From Parafrankia soli (GTDB lineage Bacteria > Actinomycetota > Actinomycetes > Frankiales > Frankiaceae), in assembly GCF_001854695.1 (NCBI RefSeq), contig NZ_MAXA01000202.1, forward strand, positions 30,453-66,439: DNA of 35,987 bases, given 5' to 3'. The translations under genes and the position numbers were made by a program. Below, in pieces: positions 26,355 through 33,871 of this stretch (position 1 is its first letter; each line of letters starts with the position of its first letter). The notes under the pieces are model-generated. The model was given only the letters and a program-made list of their open reading frames with translations. It was not told where the DNA came from and made no database searches.

Positions 26355-26495
26355 TCAGGCGACGGGGGTCGGCTTCGGGTCCGACCAGTTGCGGTTGGCG
26401 TTCGACCAGCAGACGAACGGGTCCTTCTTCGTCCCGCCGACCACCTGGAACTTGCCACCCCTCACCTGGACGATGGCGATGTGTTCCACCTGTAC
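26355..26495 (-). pseudogene. C-terminal remnant of an unrecognised gene
   Basis: On the - strand a 46-codon frame ending TGA at 26355 reads VQVEHIAIVQVRGGKFQVVG and ends DPKPTPVA, with nearly every third base G or C. It has the look of the end of an extracellular substrate-binding protein (strand, GGKF, strand, Trp-rich tail), but I cannot name the family with confidence. No good start lies in frame and upstream sequence does not continue it. It is probably a decayed gene end. Confidence 0.35.
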
Positions 26496-26644
26496 CCGGA
26501 GTGCGGGCCGCACCCGCGGAACGCGCCGGAACGCACCGTCCGAATGATCAGCCTCGCACGGCCGCCGCCGGCGCGGCCCGGAGTGGACGGGGCCGGCGAG
26601 GCGATCGGTTTATCCGGCTGGGCGCCGCCACTACTGTCCGGGTG

Positions 26645-27508
26645 GTGACATACGCGAACGTCAACGGCCTGCGCATCGGCTACGACCTGATCGGCGACAG
26701 CGGGCGGACCTGGGTGCTCACCCTGGGCGGCCGCTTCACCAGGCAGACCCCCGGGCTGCCGGAGCTCGCCCGCGCCCTCGCCGCGCAGGGCGACCGGGTG
26801 CTGCTGTGGGACCGCCCGAACACCGGCGAGTCCGACGTCTGCCTCGCAGGCCCGAGCGAGCCGCGGATGCAGGCCGACACCCTCGCCGCGCTCCTGACGG
26901 AGCTCGACCTCGGGCCGGCGGTGCTCGCCGGCGCCACGGTCGGCTCGCACGTCTCGCTGCTCACCGCCGCGCATCACCCCGAGGTCGTCGCCGGCCTGTC
27001 CCTGTGGTGGATCAGCGGCGGCGTCATGGGCCTCATGATCCTCGCGAACGTCTACTACACACCGGCCATCACGGCCGCGTGGACGACCGGCATGGAGGCG
27101 GTGGCGGCGCTGCCCGACTGGGCCCCGCTGCTCGACCAGAACGAGCGGAACCGCAGCCACGTCCTCGAACAGGACAGGGAGACCTTCCTCGCCACCATGC
27201 AACAGTGGATGGCCGCCTACTGCCCACGGCCGGGCGAGCAGGTGCCGGGCCTGCCGGACGAGCTCGCGCGCGCCATCACCGCCCCCGCACTCGTCTTCCG
27301 CGGCGGCGCGAGCGATCCCTTCCACCCGCGGGCGACGTCGGAGGCGCTGGCCGGCCTGCTGCCGAACGCCCGGCTGGTCGAGCCACCCTGGGGGGACCGT
27401 GAGTACCTCGACCGCCAGGCCGAACGGGAGAGCGCCGGTGGCCTGTTCGTCCGCTGGCCGCTGCTGGCCACGGCGATGCGGGAGTGGGCCGGCGAGACGC
27501 TCGCCTGA
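26645..27508 (+). CDS. Alpha/beta-hydrolase-fold protein, atypical triad
   Basis: Predicted 287 residues. NVNGLRIGYDLIGDSGRTWV, LARALAAQGDRVLLWDRPNTGES and LLTELDLGPAVLAGATVGSHVS follow the usual order of the MhpC-like fold. The nucleophile elbow is G-A-T-V-G, with Thr98 in place of Ser, Cys or Asp. An acid is available in RGGASDPFHP near 220, but the late strand has PPWGDREYLD where a GH pair normally supplies the catalytic His. It may be an inactive or altered hydrolase. The start is GTG 26645 (or 26642). There is no ribosome site, but TACTGT at 26632-26637 would suit a leaderless transcript. It converges with the GntR gene, 20 bp apart. Confidence 0.75.
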   Translation: MTYANVNGLRIGYDLIGDSGRTWVLTLGGRFTRQTPGLPELARALAAQGDRVLLWDRPNTGESDVCLAGPSEPRMQADTLAALLTELDLGPAVLAGATVGSHVSLLTAAHHPEVVAGLSLWWISGGVMGLMILANVYYTPAITAAWTTGMEAVAALPDWAPLLDQNERNRSHVLEQDRETFLATMQQWMAAYCPRPGEQVPGLPDELARAITAPALVFRGGASDPFHPRATSEALAGLLPNARLVEPPWGDREYLDRQAERESAGGLFVRWPLLATAMREWAGETLA

Positions 27509-27528
27509 CTCCGGGCCTGGGCCGGGGG

Positions 27529-28257
27529 TCAGGACGTCGCGGCCTCGTCGGGAATCCAGAGGATGTTGCGGGCCCGGAGCAGGTCGACGACGCGCTCACC
27601 GTGCTGCTGGAGGAGCGAGACGAACGCCGCGTTGGAGCGCTCCCCGTCACGCGCCCGCACGGCTCGGGAGACCGCCGTGATCCCCTTCTTCTGCAGGTCG
27701 ATCGTGCCCGGCACCAGCTCGAAGAAGTTGCCGGGGATGATGCCGTTCATCTGCCGGCTCATCGCCTTCAGGCGTGACGACCGCGCGAGCGCGAAGATCT
27801 GGCGCAGGAACATCTCGTTCGCGTCCCGGACGGTGGTGGGATCGGTCGCGGCCCGCAACGCGCGCTCGGCCGTCTGCACCCGGGCCAGCCCGTCGTCGTC
27901 GCCGCGTTCGGTGGCGCGCTGCGCGGCGTAGCCGTAGAGCAGGCCGATGAGCCCGTAGTGGTCGCGGACGGAGTTCTCGTCCAGGCCGTGGACGAACGCG
28001 CCGCGGTGCAGCTCGTTCGTCACCCAGCCCTCCTGGTCGAGGACGATGATGGCCTCGCGGACGGGAATCCGGCTCACCCCGAGATCCTCCGCGATCTCGT
28101 CCTGCCGGACATGGTCGCCCTGACGCAGCTCACCGGAGCAAATCAGGTTCCGGATGTAGTCCGCCACCTGGGCGCCGCTGCTGCGCCGGTCGATCGCGGC
28201 ACGCCGCTGCGTCGCGGTCGGGGTCGGGGTCGACGCGGCTCGACCTTGGGGAGGTAT
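27529..28257 (-). CDS. GntR/FCD-family regulator, probable ATA start
   Basis: Winged helix-turn-helix ADYIRNLICSGELRQGDHVR, QDEIAEDLGVSRIPVREAI, LDQEGWV, then a helical FCD-type effector domain (YGLIGLLYGYAAQRATERG, RDANEMFLRQIFALARSSR, VSLLQQHGERVVDLLRAR). The conventional GTG at 28167 (212 residues) would cut just before ADYIR, while the in-frame upstream residues RRSSGAQV look like the normal start of the first helix. Up to the stop at 28309-28311 there is no ATG, GTG or TTG. However ATA at 28255-28257 stands 6 nt after a perfect AAGGAG. That start gives 242 residues. A single-base error or mutation of ATG is the alternative. The regulator probably acts on itself and nearby genes. Confidence 0.8.
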   Translation of the reverse strand: MPPQGRAASTPTPTATQRRAAIDRRSSGAQVADYIRNLICSGELRQGDHVRQDEIAEDLGVSRIPVREAIIVLDQEGWVTNELHRGAFVHGLDENSVRDHYGLIGLLYGYAAQRATERGDDDGLARVQTAERALRAATDPTTVRDANEMFLRQIFALARSSRLKAMSRQMNGIIPGNFFELVPGTIDLQKKGITAVSRAVRARDGERSNAAFVSLLQQHGERVVDLLRARNILWIPDEAATS

Positions 28258-28337
28258 TGCGGGCTCCTTCGACGCGGCGGCGCCGCTGAAGGAGACACCT
28301 CCACCGCGTCACCCGGCGCCGAGGCGGCCGCAGCCCG

Positions 28338-28354
28338 TCGATCGTATCGATCGA
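28338..28354. promoter_or_regulatory. Candidate GntR operator
   Basis: TCGATCG-TAT-CGATCGA is a perfect 7-3-7 inverted repeat, 81 bp upstream of the likely GntR start, followed by one more ATCG. Short dyads of this size are typical of GntR binding sites. Autoregulation is inferred. Confidence 0.45.
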
Positions 28355-28459
28355 TCGGGGGCGCGGGCGAACCGCCCACCCGGCCCGCATGGCGAACCGG
28401 GTGGCCTGGCCAGTGCCTGGACCAGGGAGAACGGATCGGGCAGCCGGACGGCCGCCGGC

Positions 28460-28978
28460 CTACCGGAGCGCGGGAGCGAGCCGGCGCCACTGCTCGCGTG
28501 GAAAGGCCTTCGGGTCGGCGGTGAGAACCTGGACGCAGACGAGGATCACCGTCTGCTCGGGGAGCACGAGGGGCCCGGCTCCCAGGCTGTCGCGTGCCTG
28601 CCGGGTGTGCTCGGGCGTCACGAGGTACGGATGTACGCCGCGCGCCCTCGGCGGCCCCGGCCCCGGCGGCAGGCGGCCCGACGGGAGCCGTCCGGTCCAC
28701 CGACGAGGTCCGGGCGGCCTCGGCGCGCTCGGGCCGCCCGGGGGCGTCGTCGAGCGGCGCACCGGCCCCGCGGGCGTAGATGACCTGCTCGTTCCAGGCG
28801 CGCAGGTCCGCGACGTCCACCTGCTCCCGTCGGCGGACCTCGTCCGGCCAGTCCGTGAGAAAGACGTCCGCGCGGCTGGCGAGGCCCCGGAGCACCCGGC
28901 GACCCACTGCGCCAGCACCGCCCCGGCGGTGGGGACGAAGACCCAGGAGGCAAGTTCGACGACCCGTACGCCGGCCAT
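28460..28978 (-). pseudogene. Fused remnants: CaiB CoA-transferase and F420 oxidoreductase
   Basis: The frame from ATG 28978 starts MAGVRVVELASWVFVPTAGA, the N-terminus of a class III (CaiB/BaiF) CoA transferase, and loses similarity after about 25 residues. About 28755-28895 continues the same family in another frame (GLASRADVFLTDWPDEVRR, DLRAWNEQVIYARG), after a gap of roughly 50-60 residues. The original frame then resumes as a different family: from 28633 it reads HPYLVTPEHTRQARDSLGAG, PEQTVIL, then VCVQVLTADP and PREQWRRLAPALR. These are the middle and extreme C-terminus of an F420-type luciferase-like oxidoreductase with the segment between them deleted. It is a deletion scar; a 172-residue hybrid could still be translated but should not be functional. 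Confidence 0.72.
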
Positions 28979-29120
28979 GACGCCGGTCGTCTCGCCGCCC
29001 TCCGCCGGTCCCACGGCTGGAAGATCCATACATTGCCCGTCCAATGGTCGCCTCGGCCGGCGGTCGATGGACGCGGGGGGCGGGCGGCGGGACGCTCATC
29101 CGGTCCGCCGACCGTGGACC

Positions 29121-30308
29121 GTGAGCGGACCAGACCTGGATGGAGATCTCGTGCTCGATGATGATGTGCGGCAGGTCATCGCCTCGACCCGGCGTTTCGT
29201 GCGCGAGCGCGTGGTCCCGGCGGAGGCGGAGATCGAGCGGACCGACGCGATCCCGCCCGACCTGCGCCGTGCGGCGGCGGCGATGGGCCTGTTCGGGTTC
29301 GCCGTCCCCGAGGAGTACGGCGGCCTGGGGCTGGACATGAGCGCCGAGGTCCAGCTCGTCTTCGAGCTGGGCTACACCACACCGGCCTTCCGCTCGATGT
29401 TCGGGACCAACAACGGCATCGCCGGCCACGTCCTGCTCGAGGGCGCGACCCAGGAACAGAAGAAGGCCTACCTGCCGCTGATCGCCTCGGGCGAGTGGAC
29501 GGCCGCGTTCGCCCTCACCGAGGAGAACGCCGGCTCCGACCCCGCGGGCCTGGCGACATCCGCGCGCCGCGACGGCGACGAGTGGGTGATCAACGGTGCC
29601 AAGCGCTTCATCACCAACGCGCCGCTGGCCGACGTCTTCATGGTCTTCGCCCGCACCGACCCCGGTGCCGAGGGCGGGCACGGCATCACGGCGTTCATGG
29701 TGGAACGCGACGCGCCGGGGCTGAGCGTCGGCCCGAAGGACCACAAGATGGGCCAGGCGGGCGCGTGGACGGCGGACGTCCTGCTGGCCGACGTGCGGGT
29801 CCCGGCGTCGGCGGTGATCGGCGGCGAGGACGGGGTGGGCCGCGGCTACGCGACCGCGATGCGCTGCCTGGCCCACGGCCGGATCCACATCGCCGCGCTG
29901 TGCGTCGGGCTGGCCCAGCGGCTGGTCGACGAGTCCGTGGCCTATGCCGCGACGCGGGTGCAGGGTGGCGGCGTGATCGGCACCCACCAGCTCGTGCAGG
30001 GACTGCTCGCCGACTCCGCCACCGATCTCTACGCCGCGCGGGCGCTCGTCGTCGACGTGGCCGCGCGGTTCGACGACGGCAGCGACACCCGGATCGGGCC
30101 CTCGTGCGCGAAGTACTTCGCCTCCGAGGCGGTCGGGCGGGTCGCCGACCGGGCGGTGCAGATCCACGGCGGGGCGGGCTACATGCGCGGAGTCCCGGTC
30201 GAGCGCTTCTACCGTGACGCGCGGCTGTTCCGGATCTACGAGGGCACCAGCCAGATCCAGCAGATCGTGATCGCCCGTCAGCTCCTGCGCGACGCCGGCG
30301 TCCGGTAA
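29121..30308 (+). CDS. Acyl-CoA dehydrogenase
   Basis: Predicted 395 residues, full length. FAVPEEYGGLGLDMSAEVQL, FALTEENAGSDPAGLATSA (FAD/substrate loop), KMGQAGAWTADVLLADVRVP, VQIHGGAGYMRGVPVERFYRD and the catalytic Glu in RIYEGTSQIQQIVIARQLL are all present. It forms a trans-2-enoyl-CoA from an acyl-CoA, passing electrons to ETF. GTG at 29121 gives a normal N-terminus (VLDDDVRQVIASTRRFVRER); GTG at 29151 is an alternative. It diverges from the CoA-transferase scar and converges with the thiolase gene, with which it could work in beta-oxidation. Chain specificity is unknown. Confidence 0.94.
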   Translation: MSGPDLDGDLVLDDDVRQVIASTRRFVRERVVPAEAEIERTDAIPPDLRRAAAAMGLFGFAVPEEYGGLGLDMSAEVQLVFELGYTTPAFRSMFGTNNGIAGHVLLEGATQEQKKAYLPLIASGEWTAAFALTEENAGSDPAGLATSARRDGDEWVINGAKRFITNAPLADVFMVFARTDPGAEGGHGITAFMVERDAPGLSVGPKDHKMGQAGAWTADVLLADVRVPASAVIGGEDGVGRGYATAMRCLAHGRIHIAALCVGLAQRLVDESVAYAATRVQGGGVIGTHQLVQGLLADSATDLYAARALVVDVAARFDDGSDTRIGPSCAKYFASEAVGRVADRAVQIHGGAGYMRGVPVERFYRDARLFRIYEGTSQIQQIVIARQLLRDAGVR

Positions 30309-30318
30309 CGGCCGGGGT

Positions 30319-30353
30319 GGGCGGGGCCGACCCGGTTCGGGACGGCCCCGCCC
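30319..30353. terminator. Bidirectional terminator hairpin
   Basis: 11-bp perfect stem (30319-30329 with 30343-30353), an A/A mismatch, then CCCG-GTT-CGGG. It lies exactly between the convergent dehydrogenase and thiolase genes and would stop both. Confidence 0.75.
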
Positions 30354-30370
30354 CTGTCAGCCGACCCGAA

Positions 30371-31582
30371 TCAGCCGACCCGTTCGAAGATCGCGGTGAT
30401 CCCCTGGCCGCCGCCGATGCACAGGGTCTCCAGCCCGTACCGGGCGTCCCGGCGCTCCATCTCGTGGAGCAGGGTCGCGAGGATCCGGCCACCGGTCGCC
30501 GCGACGGGATGACCGAGCGAGATCCCGGAACCGTTGACGTTGAGCCGGTCCAGGTCCGCGGTCGTGAGCCCCCACTCCCGGGTGCAGGCGAGCACCTGCG
30601 CCGCGAAGGCCTCGTTGAGCTCGATCAGGTCGATGTCGGCGAGCTTGAGGTTCGCCCGCTCCAGCGCCTTCGCCGTGGCCGCAACGGGTCCGATCCCCAT
30701 CCTCGCGGGTTCCACACCGGCGACCGCCCAGCTCACCAGCCGACCGAGCGGACGCAGGCCGAGTCGCCTCGCCGCCTCCGGATGGGTGACGACACACGCC
30801 GACGCCGCGTCGTTCTGCCCGCTGGAATTGCCCGCAGTGACCGTGGCCTCCGGGTCGGTCCTACCCATGATCGGGCGCAGCGCGGCGAGCGTGTCGAGGC
30901 TGGCGTCGGCGCGGGGATGCTCGTCGACGTCCACGACGACCGAACCGCCGCGACCCGACACCGACACCGACACGATCTCGTCCGCGAACCGACCGGCGGC
31001 CTGCGCGTCCACGGCCCGGACATGCGACCGCAGCGCGAACTCGTCCTGCTCGGAGCGCGAGATCCCGTACTCCCGCCGCAGGTTCTCCGCCGTCTCGATC
31101 ATCCCGCCAGGGACGGGGAAGTTCGCGCCGCCCGCGGTCACCCGGCCGCGGGCCAGGGCGTCGTGCAGCGTGACGTCCCCGCCGCCCGACCCCCGGCGCA
31201 TCCGGGTCGAGTAGAAGGGGGCGTTGCTCATGCTCTCCGCTCCCCCGGCGATCACGACGTCGGCCGCTCCGGTCTGGACCTGCATCGCGGCCGTCGTGAC
31301 CGCCTGCACGCCCGATCCGCAGCGGCGGTCGAGCTGCAGGCCCGCGACGGTGACGTCGAGGCCGGCGTCGAGGGCGACCACCCGGCCAAGCGCGGGTGCC
31401 TCCATCGTCGGATAACAGGACCCGAAGATCACGTCATCGATGTCCGCTGACCGCAGGCCGGTCCGGTCCAGCAGGCCGCGCAGCACGGCCGCGCCGAGCG
31501 CCTGCGCGCTCAGCGCCGCGAGCGCACCGCCGTAGCGCCCGACCGCGGTGCGCACCGGTTCGCAGATGACCGCCTCACGCAT
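30371..31582 (-). CDS. Acetyl-CoA acyltransferase (thiolase)
   Basis: Predicted 403 residues. Nucleophile Cys in QLDRRCGSGVQAV near 89, NEAFAAQVL, GHPVAATGGR with the catalytic His near 356, and the second Cys in LCIGGGQGITAIFE are all intact; the thiolase order is complete. It cleaves 3-ketoacyl-CoA with CoA in beta-oxidation, or condenses acetyl-CoA units in reverse. ATG at 31582 has GGAGG 4 nt upstream; longer readings upstream are not thiolase-like. It diverges from the FAH-family gene over 187 bp and converges with the acyl-CoA dehydrogenase gene. Confidence 0.95.
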   Translation of the reverse strand: MREAVICEPVRTAVGRYGGALAALSAQALGAAVLRGLLDRTGLRSADIDDVIFGSCYPTMEAPALGRVVALDAGLDVTVAGLQLDRRCGSGVQAVTTAAMQVQTGAADVVIAGGAESMSNAPFYSTRMRRGSGGGDVTLHDALARGRVTAGGANFPVPGGMIETAENLRREYGISRSEQDEFALRSHVRAVDAQAAGRFADEIVSVSVSGRGGSVVVDVDEHPRADASLDTLAALRPIMGRTDPEATVTAGNSSGQNDAASACVVTHPEAARRLGLRPLGRLVSWAVAGVEPARMGIGPVAATAKALERANLKLADIDLIELNEAFAAQVLACTREWGLTTADLDRLNVNGSGISLGHPVAATGGRILATLLHEMERRDARYGLETLCIGGGQGITAIFERVG

Positions 31583-31769
31583 GAGTCCTCCGTTAGTTGT
31601 CGGGTGGCGCGGGGGGACCGGATGTGTGGCGCCGGAGGTGAACTGGACCAGAACGATGTCGCTGTCATAACACGCGGGCGCCGGCTTCCTGGCGTCCCGT
31701 GGTGCACAATTCCGGTGTCCGATCCGAGCCGGGGCGGCCGGTGTCGGGGTGGGAGGGAGGACGGGTTCG

Positions 31770-32657
31770 ATGCGGTTCGTGGGATTGCGGGACGGACGGC
31801 GGGTCGTGGTCGGCCTGGTGTTCGGTGCCGACGGGGCCGGCCCGCAGGGCGGGCCCATGGGCACGGCCGGGGACGAACGCCCCCGGGTCGCCCGCGTCGC
31901 CGACGTCGACGAGTTCTACGGAGACCTCGCCGACTGGACGGCGAAGGCCCGCCGGATGACCGCCGGTGAGCATGACCTCGCCGACGTCGAGCTCGTCCCG
32001 CCCGTACCGGCCGGAGCCCGGATCCTCGGCATGGGGCTGAATTATCATGCGCACGCCGCGGAGACCGGGCTGGAACTGCCCAGGCGGCCACCGATCTTCG
32101 GCCGGTGGACCGCGTCCCTGACGGTGGACGGCACCCCCGTCCCCGTCCCGCCGGGCGAGCGGGGCCTGGACTGGGAGGGCGAGCTCGCCGTCATCGTCGG
32201 GTCCAGGATGACCGATGTCGACGAGGACGCCGCCCTGCGCGGCGTGTTCGGCTACGCGGTGTTCAACGACCTCAGCGCCCGCCGCGCCCAGGGCGCCTCG
32301 GCACAGTGGACGCTGGGCAAGAACTCCGACCGCAGCGGGCCGATGGGGCCCGTCGTGACCGCCGACGAGGTCGGCGATCCGGCGGCGGGCCTGCGGCTGG
32401 TCACCCGCGTCAACGGCGAGGTGGTACAGGACGGCGACACCAGCGACATGATCTTCTCGATCGGCCGGATCCTGTCGTTCGTGAGCCGCACCCTGACCCT
32501 CAACCCGGGTGACATCCTGATCACCGGAACTCCCGCCGGGGTCGGCTACATCCGCAAGCCGCCCCGCTACCTGGGTCCGGGTGACGTCGTCGAGGTGTGG
32601 ATCGAGCGGGTGGGCACGATCCGCAACCCGGTCGTGGACGCGTCCGCCCGGCCGTGA
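31770..32657 (+). CDS. Fumarylacetoacetate-hydrolase-family enzyme
   Basis: Predicted 295 residues. LGMGLNYHAHAAE, DWEGELAVIVG (metal-binding acids), GYAVFNDLSARRAQ, FSIGRILSFVSRTLTLNPGD and ITGTPAGVGYIRKPP are the family signatures, in order. Members are Mg/Mn-dependent C-C hydrolases, isomerases or acylpyruvases acting on 2,4-dioxo acids or 2-hydroxy-dienoates of aromatic breakdown, and some are oxaloacetate decarboxylases. ATG at 31770 has GGGAGG about 9 nt upstream. It shares its upstream region with the divergent thiolase gene, suggesting joint control. The exact reaction is not predictable. Confidence 0.93.
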   Translation: MRFVGLRDGRRVVVGLVFGADGAGPQGGPMGTAGDERPRVARVADVDEFYGDLADWTAKARRMTAGEHDLADVELVPPVPAGARILGMGLNYHAHAAETGLELPRRPPIFGRWTASLTVDGTPVPVPPGERGLDWEGELAVIVGSRMTDVDEDAALRGVFGYAVFNDLSARRAQGASAQWTLGKNSDRSGPMGPVVTADEVGDPAAGLRLVTRVNGEVVQDGDTSDMIFSIGRILSFVSRTLTLNPGDILITGTPAGVGYIRKPPRYLGPGDVVEVWIERVGTIRNPVVDASARP

Positions 32658-32663
32658 CCCGGC

Positions 32664-32700
32664 GGTGGGCCGAACCCGTGGCGGGTCGGGTCGGCCCACC
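32664..32700. terminator. Bidirectional terminator hairpin
   Basis: 10-bp perfect stem (32664-32673 with 32691-32700) topped by ACCCG-TGG-CGGGT with a 4-nt bulge. It sits between the convergent FAH-family and FabG-like genes and can terminate both. Confidence 0.75.
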
Positions 32701-32745
32701 ACACCCGTGTTCCGCGTCAACGCGGGCCGGGGTCACCGGGCACGT

Positions 32746-33507
32746 TCACGCCTTCGGCCCACCGGCGACGTAGATCACCTGACCGGACACGAATCCCGCG
32801 CCCTCGCTCACCAGGAACGAGACGGTGTGGGCGATGTCCTCGGGCTCGCCGACCCTGGCCACGGGAATCTGGGCCGCGCGGGCGGTGGCGTAGTCGTCCC
32901 ACGTGTGCCCCAGGCGCTCGGCCGTCGCCCGGGTCATCTCGGTCGCGATCAGACCGGGCGCCACCGCGTTGCAGGTGACGCCGAACTTCCCGAGCTCGAT
33001 CGCCACCGTCTTGGTGAATCCCTGCAGGCCCGCCTTCGCCGCCGAGTAGTTCGCCTGGCCGCGGTTACCCAGCGCCGACGTGCTCGACAGGTTCACGATC
33101 CGCCCGAAGCCCGCCTCGACCATGAACTTCTGCACAGCGCGGGTCGTCAGGAACGTGCCCCGCAGGTGCACCCCCATGACGAGGTCCCAGTCGGTCTCGG
33201 ACATCTTGAACAGCAGGTTGTCGCGGGTGATCCCGGCGTTGTTCACCAGGACGGTCGGCCCGCCGAGCTCGGCGGCCACCCGCTCCACCGCGGCCGTGAC
33301 CTGCTCGGCCTCGCTCACGTCCACGCCGAGGGCGATCGCGGTCCCGCCGGCGGCGACGATCGCCTCGACGGTGCCCTTCGACGCGCTCTCCTCCAGGTCG
33401 AGCGCCGCCACGGCCATGCCGTCGGCGGCGAGCCTGCGCGCCGTGGCGGCACCGATGCCGCGGGCGGCCCCCGTGACGATCGCGACGCGGTCCTGGGCAG
33501 CGGGCAT
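32746..33507 (-). CDS. FabG-like short-chain dehydrogenase
   Basis: Predicted 253 residues, classical SDR. TGAARGIGAATARRL (cofactor), NNAGITRDNLLFKM, VNLSSTSALGNRGQANYSAAKAG with the Ser, Tyr and Lys of the active site, PGLIATEMTRA and a C-terminus ending VIYVAGGPKA agree with 3-oxoacyl-ACP/CoA reductases. An Asp (ALDLEE) at the end of the second strand favours NAD over NADP. It probably acts as a 3-hydroxyacyl-CoA dehydrogenase with the neighbouring dehydrogenase and thiolase. ATG at 33507 has GAGGAG 6 nt upstream. Convergent with the FAH-family gene. Confidence 0.93.
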   Translation of the reverse strand: MPAAQDRVAIVTGAARGIGAATARRLAADGMAVAALDLEESASKGTVEAIVAAGGTAIALGVDVSEAEQVTAAVERVAAELGGPTVLVNNAGITRDNLLFKMSETDWDLVMGVHLRGTFLTTRAVQKFMVEAGFGRIVNLSSTSALGNRGQANYSAAKAGLQGFTKTVAIELGKFGVTCNAVAPGLIATEMTRATAERLGHTWDDYATARAAQIPVARVGEPEDIAHTVSFLVSEGAGFVSGQVIYVAGGPKA

Positions 33508-33871
33508 GCTGGTCTCCTCGCACGATGACGTTCGCTTGTCGGACGAATGGCGACCGGGCCGCGCCGGGACCGCTTGGAACCGGGCGAGACCGGGCGGAGA
33601 CCGGGTCGCCGAGAAAGTCTGTCAGGCGCCGACGACCGACGCGTCCAGGACGGCGACGACCTGCCCGGCGGGCCTCACGGGTAACGGGTTGACGCCGGGC
33701 TTCGAACGGCGGATCCCCGCCCCGCGGATCAGTCCGAACGACCTGCTCCGCGGGGAGGGGATCCGCCGGGCCAACGGAAATTGAATGGCCGTCGGCACGG
33801 AAACCGGCCATCGTTGATCTCGGCGGCACGCGGGGCACCGGTCCCGCGCCGTGACCGAGGAGTGATGCCCC
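33508..33871. other. Divergent gap between FabG-like gene and rtcB
   Basis: No recognised gene. The first about 30 bp hold the start signal of the leftward FabG-like gene. TTCG-N9-CGAA (33532-33548) is a weak dyad. Repeated GACCGGG motifs lie at 33550-33607. Two hairpins at 33663-33768 are listed separately. A GC3-rich leftward frame from about 33770 to 33622 (ending VVAVLDASVVGA) could be a gene relic, but I do not recognise it. Confidence 0.45.
33663..33768. other. Two-hairpin structured element upstream of rtcB
   Basis: Hairpin 1 has an 8-bp perfect stem (33663-33670 with 33693-33700) and 22-nt loop. Hairpin 2, 6 nt later, has 21-bp arms with one mismatch (33707-33727 with 33748-33768) and a 20-nt loop. 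Because the flanking genes diverge, these are not terminators for either. They could be a structured 5' leader or small RNA of rtcB, or DNA-level palindromes. No tRNA-like cloverleaf or known riboswitch is recognised. Confidence 0.6.

Noticed and set aside
26126-26641. N-terminal extension of the alpha/beta hydrolase
   Set aside because: The frame is open but runs across the 17-bp repeats and a leftward gene relic and shows no domain. The fold begins at NVNGLRIGYD.
31621-31631. GATGTGTGGCG shared with the arm of the pfaA palindrome
   Set aside because: Only 11 bases match and no inverted partner lies nearby, so it is likely chance.
33690-33770. Possible tRNA or tRNA-like gene (TTCGAA near a stem)
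   Set aside because: No D- or anticodon arm and no acceptor stem closing around the TTCGAA; only simple hairpins form.
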